Assembly (NCBI RefSeq): GCF_014643535.1
Contig: NZ_BMJQ01000002.1
Location: forward strand, 310,001-374,000
Origin: Aliidongia dinghuensis
GTDB taxonomy: Bacteria; Pseudomonadota; Alphaproteobacteria; ATCC43930; CGMCC-115725
Length of the DNA stretch: 64,000 bases
Reading direction: 5' to 3'
The position numbers were made by a program, and so were the translations under genes. Position 1 is the first letter of the stretch; every line of letters begins with the position of its first letter. The notes below the pieces were generated by a model. That model saw only the letters and a list, made by a program, of their open reading frames with translations, searched no databases and was not told the origin of the DNA. Positions 54,301 to 63,690 of this stretch are shown one piece after another.

Positions 54301-57300
54301 CGCACCCGGCGCGCTCGTCGTCGGTGCGAATGCCTCGTTCGCCGGCGGCACGCTCACGGCCGGCACGCCGGCGCCCGTCGCACTGAAGCTGACGCAGGCG
54401 ATGACCATTCCCGCGGGGCAGCCGTTGCCGACGGCCTTGACCCTGACCTACACCGCAATAGTCCTCGATGCGCCGACGCCTGTCGATATTCCGTTGGCCG
54501 ACAAGCCGCCAAGCACGCCGACCGGCGCGGATTGGACTGTCCCGAGTGGATTGTATGTCTGGGACACCCGAAACAATCTCTACGGAACCGGACAGGTCGT
54601 GCCAGCCGGCACGACCATCCAAAGATGGGCCGGAACGGAGGAAATCCCGGCCGGGACCACCGTTCCCTCGGACGTCTTTCCCGACGGTCTTCCGGTCAAG
54701 CCCTACAAGATCACCTACGCCGCCGGGTCGGTTCAGGCCACGCCGATGACCTATCCGGTCGGCTATGTGATTCCGCAGGGTGCGGTTCTGCCGCAGACCG
54801 CATCGGTGGCGCCGGCGCCGGGGCTCGGCCCCACGTTCTTCAGCGCAGGCTTCTCCAACTACGACATCAATGCCGGCTTGGGCTTGGTGGTGGCGTCCGG
54901 CGCCAGCATCGCGCCGACCATGCCGGTCTATCAATTCACCGCCAGCAGCTTTGCCGCGCGGTCCGGCAGCGATCCGGCTGCAGCGATGTCACTCTGGCTG
55001 CCGCCGCTCTATACCGAGAACCCGCTCAACGCCACGCTGACGCAACGCGGCGGCGCCAGCCTGACGTTGCATACCCTGATCAAGGACAGCGGCGGCGCCC
55101 TCGTCAGCGGCGGCTCGATCGTGGTGGCCGACGGCGCGTCGATCGCCGTCGACCCCGGGCAGAGCGTCAAGCTCGACGCCTACGGCCAGATCACGGTCGA
55201 CGGCAGCATCACCGCCCATGGCGGCAGCATCAGCCTGATCAACGAAACCGACGGCAGCACGGATGCCTTGCGCAACTTCGACGCGGCGGGCAACGGCCGC
55301 GGCATCTCGCTGTGGGTCGGCGCCACCGGCAAGCTCGATGTTTCGGGTGCCAGCTACACGGCCGCCGACTGGATGGGGCGCCCCTATGGCACGGTAACGA
55401 ATGGCGGCAGCATCAGCCTCGATGGCGGTACCGCGTTCGTGATCATCCGCCCCGGTGGCGAGCTTAATGCCGACGGCGCCAGCGTCACCGTGAACTCGGC
55501 GGCGGGCCTGGACCCGACCCTGTCGGGCAGCACACAGACGCTCGCCGGCAATGGTGGCGTCATTTCGTTGAGCTCGCTCAGCGGGCTTTACATGGACGGC
55601 AACCTGCACGCCGCCGCCGGTGGCGCGGGGGCGGCGGGCGGCAGCCTCTCGATCTCGCTCCTGACGCCGGCGTTTCCCGATACCTCCTTTCTCCACGGCG
55701 CGCCGGCGAACGTTATCGTCCCCAGCGTGATGACCGTGGTGCAATCGTACCCGGCCTCCGTACTGCCGGCCGACATCGCGCCCGGCACGGATGCGTCGTC
55801 GCTGGCGTTCGGCCAGACCACAGTCAGCGCCGACATGGTCGAGGCCGGCGGCTTCGGCAGCCTGACCCTCCACTCCGACGACTACATGCAGTTCTCGGGC
55901 AACGTGTCGCTCGGGCTCGGCCAGAGCCTCGCGCTCACCGCAGCCGCCTTCACCTCCGGTCCCGCCGCAAGGGCGCCGTTGCCCAGCAGCGGCAATGTGC
56001 TGCTGTCCGCGCCCTATATCCTGCTGAGCGAACCTCCAGCCAACATTCCCGATCACACGGACACCGGCAGCATCCGGAACCCAGGTCCCAATGCGGCCGT
56101 GACCACCGCGACCTTCGAGGCGGATGCCGACCAGATCGATCTTCAGGGGCTGATCACCTTCTCGGGCGGGGGCGGTTATTACGACAGCTCGACCAACAGC
56201 AATGTCAGCCTCAACGCGCCCGGGTTCCTGACGACGAAGCTGGCGAGCCGCGGCGACATCCGCTTCCTGACGACCACCGCCCAGCAAGGGTCCCAGATCG
56301 CGACCTCCTGGGATCTCGATCTTCTGGCGGCCCAGATCTATCCCGTCACCAGTGCCATCGCCACCGTCACCGCAGGGGAGAACAACCCCAACTACAATGC
56401 GACCCTGACCATCGGCCGGACCACCGACAGCGTCCCGGCGGCACCGCTGTCCGCATTCGGCCGGCTCACGCTCACCGCGCCGATCGTCGAGCAGGGCGGC
56501 ATCGTCCGCGCCCCGTTCGGGAACATCGTGCTCGGGGGCGGCTACAACCCGGTCGCGCAACGGGTCGATCTGCTGCCAGGCAGCCTGACTTCGGTCTCGA
56601 TGGCGGGCTTGACCATTCCCTATGGCGGCACCGTCGACGGCGTGACCTACACCTACAATGGCTCCAGCGTCAGAGCGGGGATTCTGACGAACTTCAACGT
56701 GAGCGGCGTGGCCTCCGGCGTCGTGCTGGACGGGGAGTCCATCAATGTCCAGCACGGGGCGACCTTGGACCTGTCGGGCGGTGGCACGCTCGCCGGTGCT
56801 GGCTTCATCTCCGGTCGCGGCGGCTCGGTCAACGTGCTGACGACCCCGCTCGTCAATGCCAATCCGACCACGCCGATGAGCAAGTCGACCGACAAGGTCT
56901 ATGCGATCCTGCCCGGCTACGCGTCGGGCTATGCGCCGGTCGCCCCCGAAAACGGCGCCGGCGATCCGGCGATCGGCCAGCAGATCACGATTCCCGCCGG
57001 CGTGCCGGGCCTGCCGTCCGGCACCTACACGCTGCTGCCGTCGAACTATGCCCTGCTGCCCGGCGCCTATCGGGTCGAGCTCGGCAGCACCATGACGGTG
57101 CCGTTGCGCGGTGCCGGCGAAATCGGCAACGGCACCTACGTGACCGCGGCCTATACCGGCGTCGCCAACACCGGCACCCGAAGCGCGCTGCCGGTGACGG
57201 CGCTCGTCACGCCGGGAACGGCCGTGCGCAATTATTCGCAATACAACGAGCAGAGCTATAGCGACTTCCTGTTGACCTCGACGGCGCAATTCGGCGCGCC

Positions 57301-60300
57301 GCGGCCGTTTCTGCCGAGCGACGGCCAAGCATTGGTGGTGAAGTTCGAGCTGCCGCCTACGGTTCCCACCACGGGGTCGGCCCTGACCTTCGACGGAACG
57401 GCCTTGTTCCAGCCCGATCGGGGCGGCATCAGCGGCCAGGCTGTGCTGCAGGGGGTGGGCGAAGTCTATGCCGACGCACGGACCAGCGGGTTTACCGGGG
57501 TGTCGGTGAGCGCTGGCGATCTCGACGCGATCGGCGCGCCGCGGCTCATGATCAATGGCACCCCCATCGTCCTCAACGGCTTGATCGCGATCCAGGGCGG
57601 CGGAGGGGATCTCTTCATCCGCGATGGCGTTACGCTGAACGCCGCCGAGCTGTTCCTGGTGGGCGGCAACATCACCGTCGGCCAAGACGTGACGCTCTCC
57701 ACCGTCGGGCACGGGCCGGCACCGTACGATTCGCTGTCCACCGGGCTCAGCTATTCCGCCTGGAACGATACGGTGCTGGCGCTGTCCAACGGCGATCTCA
57801 ATTTCGTCGGCAGCAACAGCGGTTCCGGGGCCATCACCATCGGCGCCGGATCCGGGCTCTATTCCGAAGGGACCCTGGCGTTTGCCGCCAACGGCCCGTC
57901 GCAGATCGATCCGACCGCGCATTTCGGGGCGGCCAACATCGCGCTCGCAGCCGGCACCATCAACGTCGGCGACAGCACGACCGTCGCGGCGGCGGGTGCG
58001 CCGAGCGGGCTCCTGTTCAGCCAGTCCTTGTTCAACACGCTTGTCAGCGGCGATGCTACCCATGGCACGCCCGCGCTGCAGAGCATCAGCCTGAGCGCCG
58101 CCAGTTCGATCAACCTGTTCGGCAGCGCCGGGCTCGATGCCAGCGGCACCGGTGTCAATCTCGTGCTGAACACGCCGGCAATCTACGGCTATGGTGCGGC
58201 AGGCGACGACGCGAAGATCTCGGCCGGGAAGATCACCTGGAACGGCGTTGTCGGCGCCACGCCGCCGGCCATCGCCGCGGGCGGGCCGGGGACCGGCACG
58301 GGCACGCTCGATCTCGTCGCGACCGAGATCGATTTCGGCAAGCTCGTCTCGCTCGACACCTCCTCGACCAGCCGCGTCATCTACGGCTTCGGCAATGTCA
58401 ACCTGACGGCCCGCTCGAAGATCGTTTCGGCCGGCAATGGCGCGCTCTACGTGTACCAAGCGCCGAGCACGGCCCCGGGCGCGGTGTTCGGCCAGAGCGG
58501 GAGCGGCGGCAATCTCACGCTGTCGACCCCACTGCTGACCGGCGTGCAGCAGTCGGTCATGGCCTATACGGCGGGCGGCGCGCTCAGCGTGACCGTGCCC
58601 GCAGGGCTGGCGCCGAGTGCCCCGACCTCGACCCTCTCGGGCGCCGAGATCGACCTGACCGGCGACAGCGTCGCCATCGGCAGCACCATCCTGCTGCCGA
58701 GCGGCAAGTTGCTGGTCAATGCGACCAACAACGTCACGCTCAATGCCGGCAGCCGCATCGACCTCTCCGGCCGGCCGTCGATGGTGCAAAGCGCGACCGT
58801 CTACGGCTTCGGCGGCACCGCGATCCTCAACAGCGCTGAAGGCGGGGTAGTGCAGGCACCGGGCTCGGTCATCGATGTCTCCGCGACCAATGCCAATGCC
58901 GGTTCGATCACCATCGGCGCGGGCAATGGCGCGGTAGCGCTCGACGGCATGCTCGATGGCAGCACGACCGGCAGCCATACCAGCGGCGACTTCAGCGTCA
59001 CCGCCGGCACGCTCGCCGACTTCACCGGGCTCAACACCATCCTGACCCAGGGCGGCATCTTCGATGCCCGCAGCTTCGACCTCAAGCAGGGCGATCTCGC
59101 CATCGGCAATGGCGTGAAGGCCCACAGCGTCACCGTGTCGGTCGACGGCGGCAGCCTGACCGTCACCGGCACGATCGACGCCTCGGGTGCGGCACCCGGC
59201 ACCATCCGCCTGGCGGCCGCGAACGGCCTGACGCTCGCCTCGGGCGCGGTGCTCGACGCCCATGGTAACGTACTGCAGGTCGATAGCTACGGCCTGCCGA
59301 TCGAGGCCAGGAACCGCGGCCATATCGAGCTCACCACGACCGCCGGAACCTTGACGCTCGCGCCGGGCGCGGCGATGAACCTGTCGACGCCCGACGGCGT
59401 CGCCTATGGCGATGTCGTGCTGAACGCGCCGCGCGTCGGCGCGACCGTAGCGAGCGCGACCGGGGCGGGGGCACCGGCCAACGCCACGGGCAACGACGTC
59501 GCGATCTCCGCCGCCGGGCCGCTTGCCATCCAAGGCGCGCGCGGCATCGCGCTCGACGGCGTCGCGCGCTATGCCAATGCGCCGGCCGATCCCAATGATG
59601 CCAACGGTCAGCTCGTCACGCAGGCTTGGCTCGATCTCATCGACCAGGACAGCCAGGCCTTCGTCAACGGCGCGCTTGCCAACAACGCGCTCACGGGACG
59701 ACTGGCCGGGCTCACCGCCTATGGCGGCACATTCCACTTGCGCCCCGGCGTCGAGATCGACAGCGCGACCCCGAACGGCGATCTCACCGTGTCGGGCAAT
59801 ATCGACCTGTCCTATTACCGCTACGGCCCCAATGCCGACCGCAACACAAGTTCGCCGACCTATGGCGCCGGCGAGCCGCTGGCGCTGGCGATCCGGGCGG
59901 GCGGCAATCTCACCCTCCAGGGGAGCCTATCGGACGGCTTCCAATCGACGCCCGGCGTGCCGGCGGTCTACAGCCCCATCGACGTCACCAACAGCCCGCT
60001 TTTCAGCGGTGGCCCTGCCAACTGTGGGCCTTATACCTGTTTGGCGGACGTGACCACCAACGTGACTCTTCTGACGGCTTGGACCATTCCGAACGACGCC
60101 TTCTATAACAACTGGTGGGGCGGCCTGCAGGACGTCAACGGGAACTACTACAACCCCGGAGCCACGATCCCGGCGGGCACGGTACTGAGCGCGGGGTCCG
60201 GCATCGCCTTCGAGGGGAGCGCGCCGCCCGCCGTCGCTGTGGTGGTAAGCCCGGCCGTCCCGCCCGCACCTGCCACGTCGGCCACGGCGGCGATGCTCGC

Positions 60301-63300
60301 ACCGGGCTCGCTCTCCGCCTCGGTCCGGCTGGTCGCGGGTGCCGACCTGGCCGCTGCCGACCCGCGAACGCTTGAGGCGGCGCGGCTCCTCAATGGTACA
60401 GGAAACCTGACGCTCAACGATCCGGCCTACAACTCTTCCCTCAACGGCACGTACTTCAGCGTGGTTCGTACCGGCACCGGCAGCCTCGACCTGCTCGCCG
60501 GCGGCAGCTTCAGCGAGGCGACGCCGTACGGCGTCTACACGGCCGGCACGCAGGCGGCACCCATCCTGGTGAACGGCAGCAACCCGTACGATGTGGTCGG
60601 CACCGCGAGCGCCGGCGGCACGCATGCCTATTATCCTGAGCAGGGCGGCGACCTGCTCCTCGTGGCTCAGCAGGATGTAACGGGCAATATCCAGATCGCC
60701 AACAGCAACACGCGCTTTGTCGACTCGGATCTGACCAGCAATTGGTTCCGGCGCCAGGGCGGCGGCGTGTCCGCCGATCCCGTCGCATGGTGGATCAATT
60801 TCGGCAGTTTCGCGAAGACCGGCGCCTGGGTGTCCGGGACCCAGCTCGTCGGCTTCCAGGGCATCGGCACGCTCGGTGGCGGCAATCTGACCGTGATCGC
60901 GGGGCGCAACGCCGGCGTGCTGGGCAACGGCTCGACCGGCCTCGATCTCGCCGTCGCGTCCACCGGCCGGGTGCAGGCCGACGGCACGCTGGTGGAGACC
61001 GGCGGCGGCGATCTCACGGTGAAAGTCGGCGGCGCGATCAATCCGGTGGCGCCGCTCAACCTCTCCGCAACCGCTCCCGACTACTACGGCGCGGTGACCG
61101 ACCTGCGCGGCAATATCACGATGATTGCCGGCTCGATCGGTGCGCTGGCGCCGAACACCTTCGGCTCGGCCTATAGCTCGGTCGATCCGCGCACCCTCGA
61201 TCCCAATACGTTCAGGCGCTCGCTGAAGACGCCCGGACCGATCTTTACACCAGGCGACGGCACCGTCAGCGTCACAACGCGCGGCAACCTGGTGTTCGGC
61301 GGCGCCGGCGACGCGGGCATGGAGTCGCTGGTCGACCTCAACGGCATGCCCTATACGCTGCCCAATGCAAGCGGGACCCCGACCTTGGTCTCGAGCGGTG
61401 GGCTATCCAGCTTCACCCTGTGGACGCCGGCAACGGCGATCAATCTCTACGCGGCCGGCGGCGACGTCGCACCGTTGGTGGGCGCCGGCTGGCAGAACGG
61501 CACCCAGAACGGCAACGGCTTCTATCCGGGCACGCTGATCGTGGCGGCCGCCAACGGCGACATCCGTTTCGCTGAACCCGCATCAAACTCTGCAACCTTC
61601 CCGGTCCTCGAATTGATGCCGTCCCCGTCCGGCCAGCTCGCGCTGCTGGCTGCCGGCTCCATCTACGGGTCGAGCCAGGTGGTGGCGATGTCGGGCGCCG
61701 CCATGAACACGCTCGCGACACCGTTCCAGCCTGTGTTTCAGGGCAGCGACGGCAAGAGCAACGCCAGCGCGACATCGCCCTATCTCGGTTCGTCCACAAA
61801 CAATCCAATCGCGTTCGGGCCGGACACGCCACTCACTGATCTGCATGCCGGTGACAATCAGCCGGCCCTCGTCTACGCGGGCGTGGATATCGTCGACCTG
61901 GGCCTCGGGCAGGTGCTGAACGTGTCGCCTGGCTTCGGCAATGGCTTCGTGCCGTCGCCCACGACCTGGTACCTCGCCGCCAAGCCGTTCGAGGTCATCG
62001 CCGGCCGCGACATCGTTGGGTTAGGCACGACGGCGGATGCGTTCTTCAATCCGGGGGCGAACGACATCTCGCTGATCCGGGCCGGGCGCGACATCATCTA
62101 TCAGTCGGCGACCATCGCCGGTCGCGGCCTGCTTGACGTAGAGGCCGGCCGCAACCTCTATCAGGGCTATTATGGCTCGCTGACCAGCGCGGGTGATGTG
62201 GTCAACCCGGCGGACACGGCCGGCGGCGCCGGCATCACGGTGATGGCCGGCGTGGGGGCCAACGGACCCAACTATGCCGATTTCGCCAAGCTCTATTTCG
62301 ACCCGGCGAACCAGCTGTCGGGCAACGCGCGGCTCACCGGCAGCGGCAAGGTCGTCCACGCCTATGGCCAGGAGCTGCTGCAGTGGCTCCAGCAGCGCTT
62401 CGGCTATACCGGGTCGGCGGCCGATGCGCTCGCCTATTTCCTGGCGCTGCCCAGCGAGCAGCAAGGCGTGTTCGTGCGCCAGGTCTATTACGAGGAGCTC
62501 ACGGCCGGCGGCCGCGAGTACAATGATCCATCGAGTTCGCGCTACAAAACCTACCTGCGCGGGCTCGACGCGATCGCGACGCTGTTCCCGTCCTTGAACG
62601 CCAATGGACAGCCGGTCACCTATTCCGGCGGCATCACGATGTTCAGCACCATCACGGGAACAAGCTTCGTCAACGGCCACAATGTCCCCGTTACGGCCGA
62701 TGCCGGCATCCACACCCTGTTCGGCGGCAACATCCAGATCCTCGATCCGGGCGGGAAGACGCTGATCGGCGAGGAGGGTGTCACGCCGGGTGCTGGCGCC
62801 GGCCTGATCACGCAGGGCTCCGGCGATATCGACGTCTATTCGCTCGACAGCGTGCTGCTCGGCCAGAGCCGCATCATGACGACGTTCGGCGGCAACATCC
62901 TGGTGTGGTCGGCAACCGGCGACATCAACGCCGGCCGCGGTTCCAAGACGACGACGATCTTCACGCCGCCCAAGCGCGCCTACGACAATTACGGCGACGT
63001 CACGCTGTCGCCGACCGTGCCGTCGGCCGGCGCCGGCATCGCGACGCTCAATCCGATCCCGCAGGTGCCGCCCGGCAACATCGATCTGATCGCGCCGAAC
63101 GGCATGGTCGACGCGGGCGAGGGCGGTATCCGCGCCTCCGGCAACCTCAATATCGCAGCGCTGCAGGTCGTCAACGCCGCCAACATCCAGGTCCAGGGTA
63201 CCGCGACCGGCATCCCCGTGGCGGCGGCGCCGAACATCGGCGCGCTGACGACGGCGTCCAACGCGTCGGGTGCCGCCGGTGCCGCGGCGGCGGACGCGGC

Positions 63301-63559
63301 ACGCCGGTCGAGCAGCCGCCCGGCGCAGGACCTGCCCTCGATCATCACCGTCGAGGTCATCGGCTACGGCGGCGGCGAGACGCCGGCGCAGGACCAGCGG
63401 AACACCAGTCCGCGCGACAAGCCGCAGCAGAAAAGCTCCGATGCCAGGCCGGCCTACAATGACAGGAGCGCGGTCCAGGTCGCAGGTTACGGAACGCTCG
63501 ACGAGGCAAAGGCGCAACTCCTGACGCCGGAAGAGCGTGAAAGGCTGGCGCAGCCCTGA
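51344..63559 (+). CDS. giant filamentous haemagglutinin-family (TpsA-like) adhesin, 4071 residues
   Basis: A single uninterrupted frame encodes 4071 residues. ATG 51344 (MPVRSVAFRR) follows GGAG and starts a signal peptide cleaved near AEA-GN (residue 35). Residues 36-115 form an unusual Ala/Gln-rich helical stretch (AQQAAQVAAQAQNSLARATQ). The TPS secretion domain follows, with NPNGII at 209-214 and LNWKSFNVG before it. Most of the rest is Gly/Asn/Thr-rich beta-helix repeats. Interruptions include PAGT-type inserts (about 1063-1150 and 2913-2960), an LPSGTYTLLPSNYALLPGAY insert (about 1882-1916), a CX4C pair (Cys2894, Cys2899) and a helical module at about 3655-3755 with AGGREYNDPSS. The last 160 residues fit DUF3739 of this family. 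TpsA proteins are secreted through a TpsB barrel; none is seen here. Confidence 0.88.
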   Translation: MPVRSVAFRRHTFHIALLTSVSALTLLALAAPAEAGNILASGGGASAAVASASATAIASAQQAAQVAAQAQNSLARATQALQAMQAAQSAARALALAAPSAVPNGLATGGLVPDSGLASPGVANPVISWAGAGTPVQTSANGQTTVTIHQTQAQALLNWKSFNVGTGTTVDFDQQGNTKWVALNQIAATGVPSQILGSIKADGQVYLINPNGIIFGGASQVNVNALIASSAVISPSQFLTNGIYSTQTGSAYNPSFSYAGGAITVEAGAQIATSAPSQVTAGGGFVLLMGTSVENAGSITTPMGQTLLAAGDDFVVRPGFGTNANQYSTTRGNEIAVGLNTLGSSTKGGSGSVANAGLIYAPTGDITLVGETVTQSGILLSTTSVNARGTIHLLSSASDPFGSVTLGGGSLAAILPDSSGATALDSQRAALIAASGVNPLATGTFDDLSTLADLQDQSRVEIVTGGTAEFQANSLTLAQGGQVAVSAAKRIQADSGAIIDVSGLVNVALPMSANDISVNIQGNELRDAPSNRLTTKLNSNTVYVDAQQLTLVPAGTGGYSSDRYYTAGGLLEVSGWLANTPHTIGEWMATGGTITLATGGAGAVVAQPGSTFNIDGGSLQYQGGYLKQSYVQASNGQVYNINVAPANLTYAGVYNGFTVVHYVDGQPDAQLTQIYANPLHTPSEIYQPGYTVGRDAGSLILSTPTALFEGDISANVITGQQQVTARPAGVTDSYKLTQTTAPLAGSLTLAEYNSDGLAGPYTTDVKFDTVAPVTSTLDLTASLPASRVNTAWFDAATLDGFGLGGLTIATQGAIAVNAPLQLAPGAQVRLTAPTVDVAADITARSGSITVTNILPNVGALTTATGGAQLTLEAGATVDARGLWVNALTDPNSFAGLAFLNGGNVTFDSTQNLTLTKGSLIDVSSGGAILANGKTAGGKGGNVTLLAGHTDGGGTPGDGTLVLDGAIQAYGVTGGGTLTLSSPGNLIAPGALVVGANASFAGGTLTAGTPAPVALKLTQAMTIPAGQPLPTALTLTYTAIVLDAPTPVDIPLADKPPSTPTGADWTVPSGLYVWDTRNNLYGTGQVVPAGTTIQRWAGTEEIPAGTTVPSDVFPDGLPVKPYKITYAAGSVQATPMTYPVGYVIPQGAVLPQTASVAPAPGLGPTFFSAGFSNYDINAGLGLVVASGASIAPTMPVYQFTASSFAARSGSDPAAAMSLWLPPLYTENPLNATLTQRGGASLTLHTLIKDSGGALVSGGSIVVADGASIAVDPGQSVKLDAYGQITVDGSITAHGGSISLINETDGSTDALRNFDAAGNGRGISLWVGATGKLDVSGASYTAADWMGRPYGTVTNGGSISLDGGTAFVIIRPGGELNADGASVTVNSAAGLDPTLSGSTQTLAGNGGVISLSSLSGLYMDGNLHAAAGGAGAAGGSLSISLLTPAFPDTSFLHGAPANVIVPSVMTVVQSYPASVLPADIAPGTDASSLAFGQTTVSADMVEAGGFGSLTLHSDDYMQFSGNVSLGLGQSLALTAAAFTSGPAARAPLPSSGNVLLSAPYILLSEPPANIPDHTDTGSIRNPGPNAAVTTATFEADADQIDLQGLITFSGGGGYYDSSTNSNVSLNAPGFLTTKLASRGDIRFLTTTAQQGSQIATSWDLDLLAAQIYPVTSAIATVTAGENNPNYNATLTIGRTTDSVPAAPLSAFGRLTLTAPIVEQGGIVRAPFGNIVLGGGYNPVAQRVDLLPGSLTSVSMAGLTIPYGGTVDGVTYTYNGSSVRAGILTNFNVSGVASGVVLDGESINVQHGATLDLSGGGTLAGAGFISGRGGSVNVLTTPLVNANPTTPMSKSTDKVYAILPGYASGYAPVAPENGAGDPAIGQQITIPAGVPGLPSGTYTLLPSNYALLPGAYRVELGSTMTVPLRGAGEIGNGTYVTAAYTGVANTGTRSALPVTALVTPGTAVRNYSQYNEQSYSDFLLTSTAQFGAPRPFLPSDGQALVVKFELPPTVPTTGSALTFDGTALFQPDRGGISGQAVLQGVGEVYADARTSGFTGVSVSAGDLDAIGAPRLMINGTPIVLNGLIAIQGGGGDLFIRDGVTLNAAELFLVGGNITVGQDVTLSTVGHGPAPYDSLSTGLSYSAWNDTVLALSNGDLNFVGSNSGSGAITIGAGSGLYSEGTLAFAANGPSQIDPTAHFGAANIALAAGTINVGDSTTVAAAGAPSGLLFSQSLFNTLVSGDATHGTPALQSISLSAASSINLFGSAGLDASGTGVNLVLNTPAIYGYGAAGDDAKISAGKITWNGVVGATPPAIAAGGPGTGTGTLDLVATEIDFGKLVSLDTSSTSRVIYGFGNVNLTARSKIVSAGNGALYVYQAPSTAPGAVFGQSGSGGNLTLSTPLLTGVQQSVMAYTAGGALSVTVPAGLAPSAPTSTLSGAEIDLTGDSVAIGSTILLPSGKLLVNATNNVTLNAGSRIDLSGRPSMVQSATVYGFGGTAILNSAEGGVVQAPGSVIDVSATNANAGSITIGAGNGAVALDGMLDGSTTGSHTSGDFSVTAGTLADFTGLNTILTQGGIFDARSFDLKQGDLAIGNGVKAHSVTVSVDGGSLTVTGTIDASGAAPGTIRLAAANGLTLASGAVLDAHGNVLQVDSYGLPIEARNRGHIELTTTAGTLTLAPGAAMNLSTPDGVAYGDVVLNAPRVGATVASATGAGAPANATGNDVAISAAGPLAIQGARGIALDGVARYANAPADPNDANGQLVTQAWLDLIDQDSQAFVNGALANNALTGRLAGLTAYGGTFHLRPGVEIDSATPNGDLTVSGNIDLSYYRYGPNADRNTSSPTYGAGEPLALAIRAGGNLTLQGSLSDGFQSTPGVPAVYSPIDVTNSPLFSGGPANCGPYTCLADVTTNVTLLTAWTIPNDAFYNNWWGGLQDVNGNYYNPGATIPAGTVLSAGSGIAFEGSAPPAVAVVVSPAVPPAPATSATAAMLAPGSLSASVRLVAGADLAAADPRTLEAARLLNGTGNLTLNDPAYNSSLNGTYFSVVRTGTGSLDLLAGGSFSEATPYGVYTAGTQAAPILVNGSNPYDVVGTASAGGTHAYYPEQGGDLLLVAQQDVTGNIQIANSNTRFVDSDLTSNWFRRQGGGVSADPVAWWINFGSFAKTGAWVSGTQLVGFQGIGTLGGGNLTVIAGRNAGVLGNGSTGLDLAVASTGRVQADGTLVETGGGDLTVKVGGAINPVAPLNLSATAPDYYGAVTDLRGNITMIAGSIGALAPNTFGSAYSSVDPRTLDPNTFRRSLKTPGPIFTPGDGTVSVTTRGNLVFGGAGDAGMESLVDLNGMPYTLPNASGTPTLVSSGGLSSFTLWTPATAINLYAAGGDVAPLVGAGWQNGTQNGNGFYPGTLIVAAANGDIRFAEPASNSATFPVLELMPSPSGQLALLAAGSIYGSSQVVAMSGAAMNTLATPFQPVFQGSDGKSNASATSPYLGSSTNNPIAFGPDTPLTDLHAGDNQPALVYAGVDIVDLGLGQVLNVSPGFGNGFVPSPTTWYLAAKPFEVIAGRDIVGLGTTADAFFNPGANDISLIRAGRDIIYQSATIAGRGLLDVEAGRNLYQGYYGSLTSAGDVVNPADTAGGAGITVMAGVGANGPNYADFAKLYFDPANQLSGNARLTGSGKVVHAYGQELLQWLQQRFGYTGSAADALAYFLALPSEQQGVFVRQVYYEELTAGGREYNDPSSSRYKTYLRGLDAIATLFPSLNANGQPVTYSGGITMFSTITGTSFVNGHNVPVTADAGIHTLFGGNIQILDPGGKTLIGEEGVTPGAGAGLITQGSGDIDVYSLDSVLLGQSRIMTTFGGNILVWSATGDINAGRGSKTTTIFTPPKRAYDNYGDVTLSPTVPSAGAGIATLNPIPQVPPGNIDLIAPNGMVDAGEGGIRASGNLNIAALQVVNAANIQVQGTATGIPVAAAPNIGALTTASNASGAAGAAAADAARRSSSRPAQDLPSIITVEVIGYGGGETPAQDQRNTSPRDKPQQKSSDARPAYNDRSAVQVAGYGTLDEAKAQLLTPEERERLAQP

Positions 63560-63690
63560 TAGCGGAACGGCTCAGCCTGACGGAAACGAGAAGCGTTGAA
63601 TTGCCGTGCCGATCCGGTGGGGGCAGACGTTGATGCGCCTCCAGCGGCTGGGGGCGCCATTGCCGATGCCGGCGGAAACTGGGCCCGCCC
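63560..63690. other. short gap between convergent adhesin and amidase genes
   Basis: 131 bases with no gene visible. No clear hairpin with a T-run is seen. A TpsB transporter gene does not fit here. Confidence 0.3.

Noticed and set aside
54989..59737. A 1582-codon open frame antisense to the adhesin gene
   Set aside because: It has the Arg/Ala/Asp-rich composition of a high-GC shadow and no domain pattern; the sense frame has a signal peptide, TPS motifs and repeats.
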